From: Vigna angularis
Taxonomy: Eukaryota > Streptophyta > Magnoliopsida > Fabales > Fabaceae
DNA: 64,000 nt
NCBI RefSeq assembly: GCF_016808095.1
Contig: NC_068977.1
Location: 22,903,364 to 22,967,363 of the forward strand
Direction: 5' to 3'
Shown here: positions 10,430 through 23,485 of the stretch, one piece after another
Position numbering within the stretch: position 1 is the first letter of the stretch
Layout of the letters: each line of letters starts with the position of its first letter
Made by a program: the position numbers and the translations under genes
The notes under the pieces: model-generated
What the model saw: only the letters and a program-made list of their open reading frames with translations
Told to the model about the DNA's origin: nothing
Database searches by the model: none

Positions 10430-12780
10430 GAAAAAACATTGAATCAACATCTATTATTGTGATTGATGAGTCTGATGAACATTAAACTGGTGGGGAAAAA
10501 CGCTAACCTTAAATAGGTAAGGGAAAAAGAAAAAATGGTAAAATTATAAGTTTTCCTAATAGATTACTAATCCTAAGTAGTAATCCTAACAGATCTAGTG
10601 CTTTTAAAGATCCTAGCAATTCTAACTAACATCATTAGGCTCCCCTTAAGCTGGATTGTGTATGTTCACCAATCCAAGCTTAGGAACGATGAACTAGAAG
10701 CAAACGCGATGTGGTAGTTTCGTGAAAATGTCAATGAGTTGTTCTTTTGAACGAACAACATGGTAGTCAAGTTCTATGTGTTTAATTCTTTCATGAAAGC
10801 TTTGATTGTGAGCAATATGTTTGGCTGACATATTGTCATAGTAAAGTGCGGCAGTGGTAGTGATCTCAACATTGAGATCTTGTAGGATGTAAGGAATCCA
10901 TTGAATTTTGCATATAATAGCAGTTAGGGCTCTATATTCTGCTTCCGTAGAAGACTTGGAAACAATAATTGCTTCTTGGATTTTCATGATATGAGAGAGG
11001 ACCCTAGGAAGATGTAAAATCTTGTGATGGATCTTCTAGTATTAGAACAAGTTGCTCAGTCTGAGTCACTAAAAGTCTTTATCTGGTAATGAGAGTCTGC
11101 AACAAAGAAGAGGGCTTGTGAGGGGCTGGATTTCATATAACTAAGCATGTGCTGCAAAGCCCGATAATGATAATTAGTAGGAGATTGAACAAATTAAGTG
11201 AGAAGATTGACAGAAAAACATAAGTCAGGTATAGTATTAGTGAGATAAAGCAATTTCCCTATTAGTCTGTAATAAAAATTAGGATTAGCCAAGTAATTAT
11301 CTGTTTTTTTACAAGGAGCTTGTGTAGCTTAGAAAGGGGGTAGTGCAGGGCTTGCATCCCAATATTCCTATTTCTTCAAGAATGTCAAAAGTATATTTCC
11401 TCTAACATAGGTGCATTCCTTTCTTAGACTTGGCCACTGATCAAAGCCTAAAAAGTATTTAAGCCTCCCTAGGTTCTTGATTCGGAAAGCATGATGAAGA
11501 AGGGCTTTTATGTGATCTATTTATGTAATGGAATCTCCTGCCAAAATAATATAATCTCCATACACAAGAATAGCTGTGAAATTTGTGGATGTTTCTTAAT
11601 AAAACATGAATGATAAAATTTAGATTGAGTGTAATCAACATAGAGTAGAACAGATCATAGTTTATCAAACCATGTTCTACTAGCATGTTTCAGCCCATAT
11701 AGGGACTTAGTTAACCTACAAACTTGACCCTTTGCATGAATATTCAGTCCTGGTGGTGGCTCCATATACACTTCTTCATTTAGGTCCCCATGTAGAAAAG
11801 CATTATCTACATCAAGTTAATGTAGATGCCAATTTTTTGAGGCAACAATGGCAAGTAGCATATTCTGACAGTGGTTAGTTTGGCAATAGGAGAAAAAGTA
11901 TCCAGAAAATCTATATCTTCTTACTGTGTATAACCCTTAGCTACCAAGCGAGCCTGGTACCTTTCTATGGTGTCATCGGCTTTATGTTCAACTTTTTACA
12001 CCCACCTACAACCAATGGAGCTTTTTCCAGGAGGAAAATGAGTCAAGTATTAGGCGCCATTGTCCTGTAAATCTTTTAGTTCTTTCTGCATGCCCATTCA
12101 TGGTTTTCCTTGGCCTCATTATATGATTTAGGCTCACTATTGACAAAAATGGCCAATGTGTATTTTAGATGCTTCTCCGACAAAGAATCATATGATAAAA
12201 CATTGGAAATAGGATAAGGAGTCTTGTAATTATTTTTAACATGTAAAGATCTGGATGAGGACTGATTAACCTAATGTATATAATCATTTAGCTATTTGGG
12301 GACCCTTCTAACTCTAGTAGGTCTTCTGGAGTTGTGATCCTCTCTATCATCAGTAGGATGTGTACTAGTGTTAATGGTGGCGTCTTCACTGTGATCAATT
12401 CTTTGTTCAGTATCTCCATTTGCAAAGGAGTTTTGAACTCCATCACAGTTTTGACCATACCAAAAATCATTAGGCAAAACACTTTTAATTTCTTTCTCAG
12501 CATAGTTTGTCTCATTATTGTGTTGATTTTTATAAGGGAAAATGTTTTCATAAAAGATGACATTCATGCTTAAAAATATTTCCCTAGTACTAACGTCGAG
12601 TATAATATATCATTTTACACCATTTCTATAGCCTAAGAATACACCTTTTCTAGCTCTAGAATCAAGTTTATTTCTATTGTGCTCTAAAGTGGAAGCAAAA
12701 CATAGGCAGCCAAAGGTTTTTAAATTTAGATAGGTAGGAGGAGTGTCATATATCAAATCATAATACGGGTCTTACCATTG
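10430..12780 (-). pseudogene. Ty1/copia polyprotein remnant (integrase end, RT, RNase H)
   Basis: On the minus strand, from 12780 down, the order is: integrase C-terminal words (FGCLCFAS, KGVFLGYRNGVK, about 12615-12720); a linker (12292-12567); the RT entry region (about 11900-12200); the RT words [15 protein letters not shown] (about 11745-11800); and RNase H at 10694-10987 (SSTEAEYRAL, YYDNMSA, HIELDYH). The last part, LIDIFTKLP, is the usual copia C-terminus. Many stops and frameshifts separate these pieces, so it is dead. A purine tract AAGGGGAGCC (10642-10651 region) and a following LTR-like stretch to about 10430 suggest its 3' end. Gag and protease were not found. Confidence 0.85.
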
Positions 12781-12984
12781 AGGACATATGTGAGTAATTT
12801 ATTTATCAAATAAATGGTATGAGAGACAACATAGAATTAGTAGGTTGTAGGTATATTAATGAGTTGTTCGATAACGAGTAGTATAAAAGGTCCAACAAAA
12901 AACAAATCGACTCAAAGTTAATGGCACAATAAATCTAACAAAAAAAAATTCACTAAAATAGATTTCAGATGACTTTGATATTAT

Positions 12985-13085
12985 CTTAAGAAGTGATTTT
13001 TAAATTTAACTTAACCTTATAAAACTGACTTGTAAAATGAGATTCACACTCATTTATATATAAATTATTTTTATCTTTTGTAGAT
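12985..13085 (-). repeat. Diverged TRIM-type LTR relic
   Basis: CTTAAGAAGTGATTTTTAAA and CCTTATAAAACTGACTTGTA, followed by a CTCATTTATATA word, align in reverse complement with the end, middle and start of the TRIM LTR at 36201-36309. It lies just beyond the copia remnant. Confidence 0.45.
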
Positions 13086-13099
13086 GTAAAATCTTCAAC

Positions 13100-15600
13100 T
13101 CTAAAATAAATTTCATGACACACATATTAAACAACATTAAAATAAGATAAATATAGTATACTTTTCTATATAATTTGTCTATTTATCTTTTCATTATTTT
13201 TTAAAAAGTATATACATTAAAACGTGTTTAATGCTTTTGAATTATTTACTATCTTTGATGAAATAAATACAAGATTATGAATAAAGAAGATAGTGAAATG
13301 GGATTTAGAATTTTATTATAGTAAATTTTGTGTGTTCATAATGTCAAAATGGTGACGATAATATTTGAGACTGCGGAACAACTTAATAATTAGTAATTGC
13401 CACTACTTCAATTGCTGTTTTCATGCTTTTGGTTAGACATGCGGAAGAAAGTGACCAGCAAATTAGTGAGAACAACATATTACTACAAAATTATTTGGAA
13501 ATTTTGAAAATGTTTTTGATCGTTCTGTTCTAAAATTGAACTAAGCTTTCTACTTTCATTGTCCACTTGTCATGGGAATAAATTAAACAACAAAACTTGC
13601 ACAAGTTATTGGTGTTATTCTTCAATTAAATCTAGAATTTTACTTAAATTATTCACATTTTATTAAATATACGTAGTATTAGGCGTGTTAACCGAATTAA
13701 TTAACACAAAGTGAAAACTGATCCAAATAACTGAAAATTGAAAAGAAAAACTAAAAAATTTTAGATTGATTTAGATTGTTGTTTCTAAAAAATTTTAGAT
13801 TGATTAATCTTATTTTGTTTTTTATTAATTGATGTTAGACTGTGAGAATCTATGCTCTTTAACTTTTAATGAAATTAAATATTTAATTTTATACAAAAAT
13901 TAGGTTTATTGTTCAAAATATTTTTCACATCTTGATTAACATATTTTTTATTATTATATTTTAATTTAAAAGATTAAAAAAAATCTTTAATAAAAGAAAA
14001 AAATTTAATTAGAAATTAAAAATCATGAAAATATATTTAAATTAAACTGTAATTGATTTGATTTGATTCAGGTTTTTCTTTCTTTCAAACCAAAAGCAAA
14101 TCAAACTACGTAACTTTTTTATATTTCGATATTTCGTTTAAATGTATTTTTAACTAAAAGTCAAACCAAATCAAACCATGAACACCCTTTTATTATGATA
14201 GAATTTTAAGAATAATTGAAAAATAACATCAATAATGCTTATAATACTTTATCTAAGTTTTTTTCTTAAATAAAAGAAAAACTTTCTTAATTTATTATGC
14301 ACATGAGAAATAACTCGTCTTACAAATCAGTTTACAAGATTAAATTGGGTTAAGATAAAAATTTTGCAAATGATAATAGTTTATTCTGTTTTATAACTTG
14401 ATCATTAAATATATTTTCTGTGTAAGCTTCTTGCATGCGCAAAATTTGATAGTGTAAATATATACAATTCGTTTATAAAGATATATCTTATAAACATCTA
14501 TCATATATTGATATAGGATATTTAAAGGAAAATGATAAGTTAGACACAATATTTTTAATAATATTTTCACTTTAAATATCACTATTTTATTGAACTTAGA
14601 ATATATAATAATAAATAATAAATTAATTAAAAAGTAACATGTAAATTTATATTAAATTGTTTTAAAATTAAAAATACCTTCTATATTGAGTTGGTAGGAT
14701 AATTAATGAACTGCATTAAATGATCATTAAATAAAATTGTCAGGAACAAAAAAACTGGAAATTGGTTGGTAGTTAGCATGTGTATTTGGACTACAATAAT
14801 TGATATGTCTGTGGGAAGGGTATAGAACATATATAGGTGTGTGCTGTAATAAAACACAATCACAAAAATGGTGTGAACTGCGAGGGCATGTTGTTTTTAA
14901 TTTATAGAGAGCAGAAACTTTATGCTAAAAATACGATGATGATAACGATAATGACGATGGAAATTTACTCTTTATTTTACATGCACTAAAAGGTTCATAA
15001 ATGAGTTTCTATATTTGTTTTTTGCATAGCAAGTTTAGATATATTATGCTTTCTATCTAAGGAGGATCAATAATTTATGGTAGTTACTATTGTTTGATAG
15101 AGGCAGAAAGGATATAAATGTTACCAAAAGTTATTCAACTAGGGTCTATTTTTATTATATATATATTAGTATATATATGATTATCGATTTTGAAGAAATA
15201 GGTTTGGATATAGAACAAGTATCTAAGTTTCATGATAGAAATTTGTGTGCAATAACGAATTTTTTTCAATGTGTTATAAGGATTTTTTTAATATAAATAT
15301 ATATTAAAATTATATATAGAGAATCAAAAGTATAAATAACTTATCAATATTTTCTTGAATTTTGGAAATGACATTTAAAATATATGTATTTTTACTACAC
15401 TTAATAATTTCACACGTTTAGTAAAACTATGATGAAATTTCATGTTTCAAAATAAACTGTATAATTATTGATCCTTAACCATGTTACTCGTGAAATTTAA
15501 TATCAGAACAATATGTAAAACAAAAATTTTAAAATACTACAAAAGAATTTCCAACTAACTGGTCAAATATTTTTGTTAAGAGGGATTATATAGAATTCAA
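13100..15600. other. AT-rich intergenic stretch, no supported gene
   Basis: Long A/T runs and only short ORFs without family features (14391-14582, 14681-14863, 15090-15296). A further weak TRIM-like word set is at 14310-14360. Confidence 0.5.
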
Positions 15601-15734
15601 GTTATAAACTTGTATATATTTTAGGTATCACTTGTACTTCAGTAATGAAAATTATTATCCATTATGCATATAACAACAATTACTATTTCGTCAAATTATA
15701 AGTGCATGAAAGCAGAAAAGGTCTTTAACGTCAT

Positions 15735-16360
15735 CTTTTAGACGTTCGATCCTCAAATATTTTACGTAAAAAATGATCAGTGATACTTTTGTAAATAAAT
15801 TAACGTTGAAGACGTCCAACCTGGCTGGTCCCCGACGTCTGATGGGGCAAAAATACCAAAGGTCATTTTATTTTGCAATGTAGACGTATGGACCCCTAGG
15901 TCGAACGTCTGATGTCTCTATAGACGTCCGAACTCCTATGTCGGACGCTTAAAGACCTGACAGGTAGTTGAAAAGTTGCCATGTTCCACTGCTTTAGACG
16001 TCCGGGCCCCTAAATCAGACGTCTGATGGTGGCAAAGAATACCAAAAGTCATTTTATTTCACAGTGTAGACGTCTGGACCCCTATGTCGGACGTCTGATG
16101 TCTCTATAGACGTCTGGGCCCCTATGTCGGATGCCTAATGACTTAACAGGTAGGTGAAAAGTTGTCCTGTTCCATTGCTTTAGACGTTCAGGCCCCTATG
16201 TCGGACGTCTGATGTCCGTATAGACGTTCAGGCCCCTATATCGAACATATATAGCCTCCGCCAAATTTAATTTTTTAAATACACATAGACGTCCGGGCCC
16301 CATATGTCGAACGACTGATGTCTCTATAGACGTTCGATGGGGGAGGGCCCCGACGTCTAA
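15735..16360 (+). repeat. 5' subterminal repeats (TAGACGTCYGG ... GTCGGACGTCTGATG)
   Basis: There are more than a dozen GACGT-core words in both orientations, for example at 15738, 15812, 15834, 15882, 15905, 15922, 15995 and 16017 and onward. Many are paired as TAGACGTCCGGGCCCCTAT with GTCGGACGTCT, which forms nested palindromes (GACGTC and GGGCCC). Similar words recur at 23715-23925. Confidence 0.85.
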
Positions 16361-16702
16361 TGTTGTTTATTACACATTACGCGAACTCGAGAAAGTTACG
16401 CGCACTATTCATCATCTTCCTCCTCGCGTTTTCTCTCGCGCCTTTGCATTTGTGAGTTTTTTCTCTTTTGGACCGTTTAAACTTACTTTTACTCTGATTA
16501 AATTAGTCTTTGATGGATTATCTTCCATTTGAATCGATTAAAATGAGTTTTCATTGTGTTTTGGTGCAGTTTTGCTCGTTTCCTTAGGCGGCGATTTCTT
16601 GCATTTTGGGCATCATTTTTTTGCGTTTTCCACTCCTCCAATTCCTCCACTACGTTTATAATCGATTAAGAAGGTAAGCATTATTGTTTAAAAGTTTTTG
16701 TC

Positions 16703-16925
16703 TATGCATGTTATTGACTTTTCGGTATGCATGTTTTTGGCATTTGGATATGCATGTTATTAACTTTCAAATATGCATGTTATTAACCGTCGAATTTTCA
16801 TGTTGGTAGCTTTTGGATTTGCATGTTGTTGACTTTTGGATATATACATGTTATTGACTTTTGTGTATGCATGTTATTGGCTTTTGCGTATGCATGTTAT
16901 TAGCTTTTGAATATGCATGTGATAA
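16703..16925 (+). repeat. ~23-bp minisatellite (TATGCATGTTATTGACTTTTG-like)
   Basis: About nine imperfect units of TATGCATGTTATTGRCTTTTG lie in the leader upstream of the transposase, just after an AAGGTAAG donor-like site at about 16670. It probably lies in a 5' intron of the transposase gene. Confidence 0.8.
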
Positions 16926-16998
16926 AGTTTTGTTGTGTTGTTATGATTGGTATGTTAGATTGTTAGTATCTAATTGAGTGAAACTTAGTTTCCGTTTG

Positions 16999-17044
16999 AA
17001 ATTTAACACAAACGGTTAATCTTTTAATCGTTTGTGTTAAATTT
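16999..17044 (+). repeat. Perfect 16-bp inverted repeat with a 14-base loop
   Basis: AAATTTAACACAAACG (16999-17014) is followed after 14 bases by its exact complement CGTTTGTGTTAAATTT (17029-17044). A second small stem, TGTCC-GATT-GGACA, follows at about 17050. It lies between the minisatellite and the transposase coding region. Confidence 0.9.
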
Positions 17045-17375
17045 TGAATTGTCCGATTGGACAGTTTGGGAAAATTATTTTTCATAATTTGCTATAACAT
17101 GTACATTGGAGTTTATGGATAAGAGTGATAAAATTTTGGTTCAGTATTTGTATTATTCTCCGGATGCATATTTGATTGTGGTCATCCTTGACTACTCTCA
17201 TTTCGTGTATATCGGATACCAATGCGAAATACTATCGAAATCTTATCAAATTTATGATGTAGACTTCTTTGCATGTGTCTTAGCAAATTATGAAAAATAA
17301 TTTTTCTGAATGGATAGGGCCTAACCTTGTGAGAGTTAAAAAATTGAAACTGATGAAGTATATTACGGACATAGT

Positions 17376-20300
17376 ATGGATCGAAGCTGGATGAATGAAC
17401 GTCGCATCAGTGAAGAATATGAGAAGGGTGTTTCAGAGTTCTTGCAATATGTTGAACAAAATGTTAAGTTTGTGAATGAGACATATTTTTGTCCTTGTGT
17501 TTGTTGTCTTAATCAAAGACTCCAAGACTTAGACAATATGTGTGACCATCTATTCATGTTCGGCATAATGAGAACTTATAAAGTTTGGACTTGACATGGA
17601 GAAGTACTGGACCAACCTAGCATGTCACGAGTAACAGATTATGTGGAAGAATGTATGAGTGATCATTTAGAGGACATGATACGTGATGTTGGTGAAGATA
17701 ATTTTGGAAGAGATAATTTGTATGATTCTCTTAAACATGATTCACAGCAACCATTGTTTCTAGGATACCCCAACTTTACACGTCTGTCTGCAACTTTGAA
17801 GTTGTTTAGTGTAAAAGTAAGGAATGGATGGACTGATAAAAGTTTCACAGAGTTGTTGGAGTTGTTGAAGGAAATGCGTTCAGAAAATAATACTTTACTT
17901 ATTCGTCATTACGAGGTCAAGAAAATTTTATGTCCAATGGGACTCGAATATCAAAAGATAGATGCTTGTCCTAATGATTGTGTTTTGTACATAAAGGAGT
18001 TTGCTTCGCTAAAGTATTGTCCAACGTGTGGTTTACCCCGTTTTAAAAAGAAAAATGACAAAAACACTAGTGATGAAGGTAATGATGGTGCACCTGCTAA
18101 GGTGATGTGGTATTTGCCTATAATACCTAGGTTCAAACGTATGTTCTCTGTTAAAGAAGATGCAAAGAACCTTAAATGACACGTTGCTGGAAGAAAGTGC
18201 GATAATCTTCTTCGACACCCAGCTGATTCACCACAATGGAAGAAGATCGATGAAACATTTCCATAATTTGGTGCAAATCCAAGAAACTTAAGACTTGCAC
18301 TTGCAACTGTTGGTATGAATCCTTATGGGAACTTAAGTAGCAAACACAGTTCATGGCCAGTTATGCTGATGATATACAATCTTTCTCCATTGTTGTGCAT
18401 GAAAAGAAAATATGTGATGTTGTCCATGATGATATCGGGTCCTAGACAACCTGGAAATGACATTGATGTTTACTTGAAACCTTTAATTGATAATTTGAAA
18501 ATGTTGTTGGAAGAAGGGGTCGAAGTGTTCGATTCTGATGTTCAAGAATCTTTTCGTTTGCGTGCAATGTTGTTTTGCACTATAAATGATTTCCCAACAT
18601 ATGGAAACTTAAGCGGTTATAGGGTAAAAGATCATTTTGCATGTCTCATTTGTGAAGAAAACACTAGTTACCTTCAATTGAAACATGGTCAAAAGACAGT
18701 ATATACAAGACATCAAATATTTCTTCCTCGAATCACCCTTACCGTAGATTGAAAAAAACATTTAATGGAAGTGCTGAGGATGAGGTTGTGTGCAGACCCC
18801 ACAATGGTGAAGAAGTGTACAACGAAGTCAAAAACATTGACATTGTCTTCGGAAAACATCATAAAAATACCTTTGCGAAAAACATTTGGAAAAAACGATC
18901 AATATGTTTTAATCTTCTGTATTGGTGTAAACTTGATGTTAGACATTGTATAGATGTCATGCACATGGAAAAAAATGTTTATGACAGTGTCATCAGAACT
19001 TTATTAAACGTGAAAGGGAAGACAAAAGACGAAATAAAAGCACGACAAGATTTGGCTGACATGAGAATTCGTTATGAATTACATTCACAGTCAATTGGAA
19101 GACGCACCTATCTGCCCCCAACATATCACACTCTTTCTAAAAAAAGAAAAACAAAGCTTTTGTAACTCTTTAAGAAGTGTGAAGGTTCCACAAGGTTATT
19201 CTTCAAATATTAGTAACCTTGTTGTTATCCAAGAGTTAAAGTCAGTTGGTTTAAAGTTTGACGATTGTCATGTATTAATGCAACAATTGTTACCAATTGT
19301 TATTCGAGGCATATTACCTGCTTCTGTTAGAGGTATTCTGACACGTCTGAGTTTGTTCTTTAATGTCATTTGCAAGAAAGTTTTTGACCCTAGAGGTTTA
19401 GATCAATTTGAAAATGAAGGAATAAGAATACTGTGTGAATTGGAGATGTATTTTCCACCTTCTTTTTTTGATATCATGGTTCATTTGATTGTTCATCTAG
19501 TAAGAGAAATTCGAATATGTGGACCGGTTTTCTTAAGGTGGATGTACCCTGTTGAAATATACATGAAGATCTTAAAGGGATATGTTAAGAATCAGTATCA
19601 ATCAGAAGCTTCAATCATATAGTGATACGTTGCAGAAGAAGCCATTGAATTTTGTTCAATTTATATGCCAAGTTGTGAACCAGTGGGTCTTCCTAAGAGC
19701 AGACATGAAGGAAAATGTGAAGGTAAGGGTGTTTGAGGTGTGAGAATTGAGTGTGTTAGTAGACAAGAAGTTGATCAAGCTCATTTGTACATCTTAAACA
19801 ACATTGTTGATGTGATTCCTTACATTTCTAAACACGTTAATGAAATAAAGGCAGCATAACCAAGAATGAGTGAAACATGGAATCTTAATGAACATGTCAA
19901 AACCTTCTTACAATGGTTTAAGAAAAAGATTTATGCGACTCCAGATGTTTCTGAAAGTCTATTGAGGTCATCTCGCGGGCCGAACACAGATATCATTACA
20001 TATGGTGGGTACTATATAAACAATATTTCTTTTCAGACAAAGGTAGAAGATGACAAAAGTAGAGTTCAAAATAGTGGGGTTACACTACAAGCTAAGGTTG
20101 TGCACTTTGCTAGTTCTAAAGACAAAAATCCAATCACAGCATCCATGAGTTATTTTAGAATAATACAAGAAATATGGGAAGTTGATTATGTCAGTTTTAG
20201 AGTCCCAGTTTTCAAGTGTAAATGGGTTTATATCAATTTCAGTGTCATGGCAGATGACTTTGGTTTCACATTGGTGGACCTCAACAAGATGAATTACACT

Positions 20301-20552
20301 AATGAATCATTTATTATGGCTAGTCAAGTAAGACAAATATTCTACGAAAATGATCCAACAAATAAAAAATGGTCAGTGGTTTTGGAAGGCAAAAACATGC
20401 ACAACTATGATGATGAAGATTCTCTTGATATACTTGGGACAACATCTGTTGCATCAAGACCCATTGAAGACAAGGTCGATGACGTAGATGATGACATCCA
20501 TGCAATTCGTAGTGATCACAATGAAGGGATCTGGGAGAAAACAATATCTTAA
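17376..20552 (+). pseudogene. CACTA transposase (TNP2/TNPD type), with stops and frameshifts
   Basis: It would encode the transposase that binds element ends and moves the element. Domains in order: an N-terminal transposase-associated domain (17376-17594, MDRSWMN..., CxxC-type FCPCVCCLN); the TNP2 domain (17622-18750; NGWTDKSF, CPMGLEYQKI, CPTCGLPRF, MNPYGNLS, PGNDIDVYL, CTINDFP); a joining part in another frame (18749-19165; DVMHMEKNV); the DUF4218-like domain (19200-19622; VLMQQLLP, FDIMVHL, RWMYP); and the DUF4216-like C-terminus (19866-20552; VQNSGV, EIWEVDY). In-frame stops at 17592, 18177, 18264, 19620 and elsewhere, and a frame change near 18750 and again near 19150, make it inactive. 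The first stop replaces the Trp codon of a W-HGE motif, as expected of simple decay. Confidence 0.92.
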
Positions 20553-20641
20553 TAGGTTTTGTGATATTTTTTTAGTGACTTTAAATGTTGTCTTATTCAT
20601 CATATTTGATGTAGTACTAACCTTGTATATATTTTGCAGGT

Positions 20642-22235
20642 ATGTCGACCTTAAGATCAGAACGTCGTCCATCTGTCACACGATTGCCAGAAGTGACATC
20701 CCAACGCGTTGATGGAAAGAGGAGACATGTTGACATTGACCCCAGATCAGGTGTGCCATCAAGGCCAAAAGCTGATAGGGTTAGGAGTTATTTGAGTGTG
20801 TTAGCAAAAACTCATGTGTCTATCCTTCTTAATTCTTCGGAGGACTTCCCAAAGGTCGACAAGAACCTTTTATGGCAAGATATTCAGGTATGTATACTTA
20901 AAAGAAATTTGATATACTTTTTTCTTTTATAGGCTTATGTCATTAACATGTTCTTTATTTTAAACAGCAAAATTATGAAATTCCAAACACTGATCAGCTT
21001 AGAAAGAAAGTGTTGTCCCATGTAGTGACCAGATGGAGGGATTTCAAGACAAGACTGACACGTGTATATGTCTTTGGAGACACACAACATGAGAATCCAT
21101 GGGAACACTACAATTTCACATAGGAGGAGTGAATGCAGTTTCGTGCATCTAGAGAGTCTGCCGACTGGCAGGTTTGTCCCTTAACATCTATAGAGTCTTT
21201 AGTTAATGCAATTTATTATGATTTTACACTTATGAATATACATGGTTTCACAGGGTAAAAGGTTAGCCGCCCAAGAAAGACAAATGCTAAATGATGCACC
21301 ACACGTGTTATCACGAGGTGGTTATGTAAAACTTGAGAAGAAGATGAGGAAGACTCAAGCGGAGGCCTTAGGACTTGAGTCCCCCGACCTAGCACCTGCA
21401 CTTGCTAGGTACGAGCTATGGAAGGCTGCTTGTACTAAATCTGATGGGAGAATGACATCTTCCTCAGCTGCCTTGATCTCAATAAATATTGTGAGTTTAA
21501 ACCAAAGCATTGTTTGATTGTGTATTTATCATCCATTTTCCTTCTTACAAAGTTTTATTTATATGCAGGATGAGTTGGTTGAGCAGCAAACTTAGGGAAC
21601 ATTTGTTGACCAAGGTAGGGACGACATTCTAACAACAGCCATTGGAAAGCTAGAGCATGCAGGACATGTACGTGGAGTTCCTGGGACGATTGGTCTTCGT
21701 GACTACTTTGGCCCTGCACAAAAAAACACTAAATCCATGAGTCAGGAGGCATTGAGGAAGAAGGATCTTCAGTGGGAGGAAAGACTCAACCAAAGCATGA
21801 GATTATTGGAGCAACGATTTATGAAGCAACGATTTATGGAGCAACTACAAGAACAAAAAGAAATTCAAAGAGCGCTTGAAGAGAAGTTGCATTCCATGAC
21901 GCAGCCCACCATGGGGTTGCCCACTGAAGCTCCCACACCACCTAGGGTCAGCACTAGGGGATCATGCTCTACTGTAGAGCCTACTGAGTATAGTGATCAA
22001 TATGGGTTGTTGGTTGATGGAGATCCCCACGCATTGTGGTTGTCGGACAAGTACTTGAGGGAGGGCAGACTGTTCATGGTGTTCCCCTATTACCCCACCA
22101 CGTGTGTGTGATGATTGACGAGGTTCGGGATCCCCAGGCTCAAGTGCCTGTACCTACTTTAGAAATTCATTTTGTGGGGGAGGCCATAGGAACATTTATA
22201 GCCTAGCCTAAAGCATTGATCATGTCACACATTGC
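20642..22235 (+). pseudogene. En/Spm-type second CACTA protein (plant transposase Ptta/En/Spm-like), broken
   Basis: Exons can be followed by GT..AG introns: 20642-20887 (MSTLRSERRPS...), 20968-21170, 21255-21489 and 21569-22111, with a degraded continuation to about 22235. Exon 3 has HVLSRGGYVKLEKKM, resembling the HTGGSKSFARM-type core of the Ptta/En/Spm family. Exon 4 has DYFGP and a long Gln/Glu/Arg coiled coil (about 21740-21900). The last part keeps the IHFVGEAIGTFIA-PKAL words that also occur in the homologous gene of the second CACTA element. Stops (TAG at 21121 and 21593) and a frameshift near 22080 break it. Confidence 0.75.
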
Positions 22236-22319
22236 TACACCACAGGTATAATATTTTTATTATTAGTCTTTGTATGTTAAATTTAAAAATATTTATTGAT
22301 AACTTTGAAATTTTTCTAT

Positions 22320-23485
22320 TTAGTTCATACGTCCCCACAAGCAGCCGATGCATCAACCAATCATAGATGAAGATGATGACTTGGCTGAAGCAGAGGATGA
22401 TCCTCTAGCAAAGCTCATGACAAAATTACCCAGTTGAACAGAGGACCAGTAGATGTGTACTGGGATAATAGAGTATTTGGCATCCCCCCATGTCCCAGTA
22501 TATATCACATTCAATGATGCACTATAGATCATTGGGGGAGACAAGATGTTGAATATTTCCATCCTTCAACTATGGTGCATGTAAGATATTTAATTTTGTC
22601 TTCCATATTAAACTTATTTACATTCTTAGTTTCTAACAACTTAACTTTGTTGTTTTAGGTACATGGACACAGTCATTGTGGACCAAGATCGGTCTTCCAT
22701 GTACGAATTTTTTGAACCTCAGACCATTCAACCTTCTGGTAACACAATTAAGAGCAAACAAAAGTATTTGGAAACATGGATGGCTGAGTCAAACAAAGAG
22801 ATATACTTTGTGCCATACATTGATGGGTATGGGTTGCTTGATGTAAAATTTCATTAAAGTTTTCTTAACTAGTTTACTAACTATTTATGAATCATGATAG
22901 GTCTCATTGGAAGCTGATGCTCATCATTCCCAAACAATGTAAAATTGTATGGTTTTGTTCGCTGCACAGGAAGATGAAAAATGACTTAAGAAACATGCTT
23001 TAAGGGTAAGTGTTTCTCTTTTTATGTTTCAAATTCATTTTGACCTTCGCATTTTATGATAAATATAGTTATATTAATATTACCTTGTGTTTTCAATGTA
23101 AATAGAGTAATGGGTAAAAACCGAGGTCGGCTAGTATTCGTCCTATATCCAAAGGTTGTAAGTCATTTATAGTTCTAATTTATTTTACTAGTTATTGAGG
23201 ATCTAAATGCTTGACTATTTAGTTTGTCATTTTAGTGTAACAAGCAGCTAGATTCATGGGAATGTGGGTACTATGTCTTGTCTTGGATTAAGACCATAAT
23301 TCGAGCTATCATTACAGATGACTGGAATGAGGTAATGGTGCTTAACTTATTTAGATTCTTAGTTTTTAACAACTTAACTTTGTTGTAAAATAGGTACATA
23401 ATGCATCTTTCTTCATTTTGCAGCGCTTCAAGAGTACATCTGTTATACCAGAGGACGCAATTAAGAAGATAAGATAGGAGTGGAC
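22320..23485 (+). pseudogene. Ulp1/C48-like cysteine protease region of the CACTA element
   Basis: Small exons with GT..AG borders: about 22323-22580, 22660-22830, 22901-23003, 23106-23155, 23238-23331 and 23424-23477. The His motif SHWKLMLI and the WFCSLHRK strand lie at 22901-22975. The Gln-Cys motif QLDSWECGYYV lies at 23244-23276, with Gln six residues before Cys, as in Ulp1/SENP SUMO proteases. These peptidases cut SUMO or other ubiquitin-like tags, and several plant transposons carry such domains. I cannot tell whether this was the C-terminus of the preceding gene or a separate gene. Stops near 22998 and 23475 suggest it is dead. Confidence 0.65.

Noticed and set aside
10294..10485. Plus-strand ORF MTEARKKKDD...
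   Set aside because: It overlaps the LTR-like end of the minus-strand copia remnant and shows no family; lysine-rich by composition.
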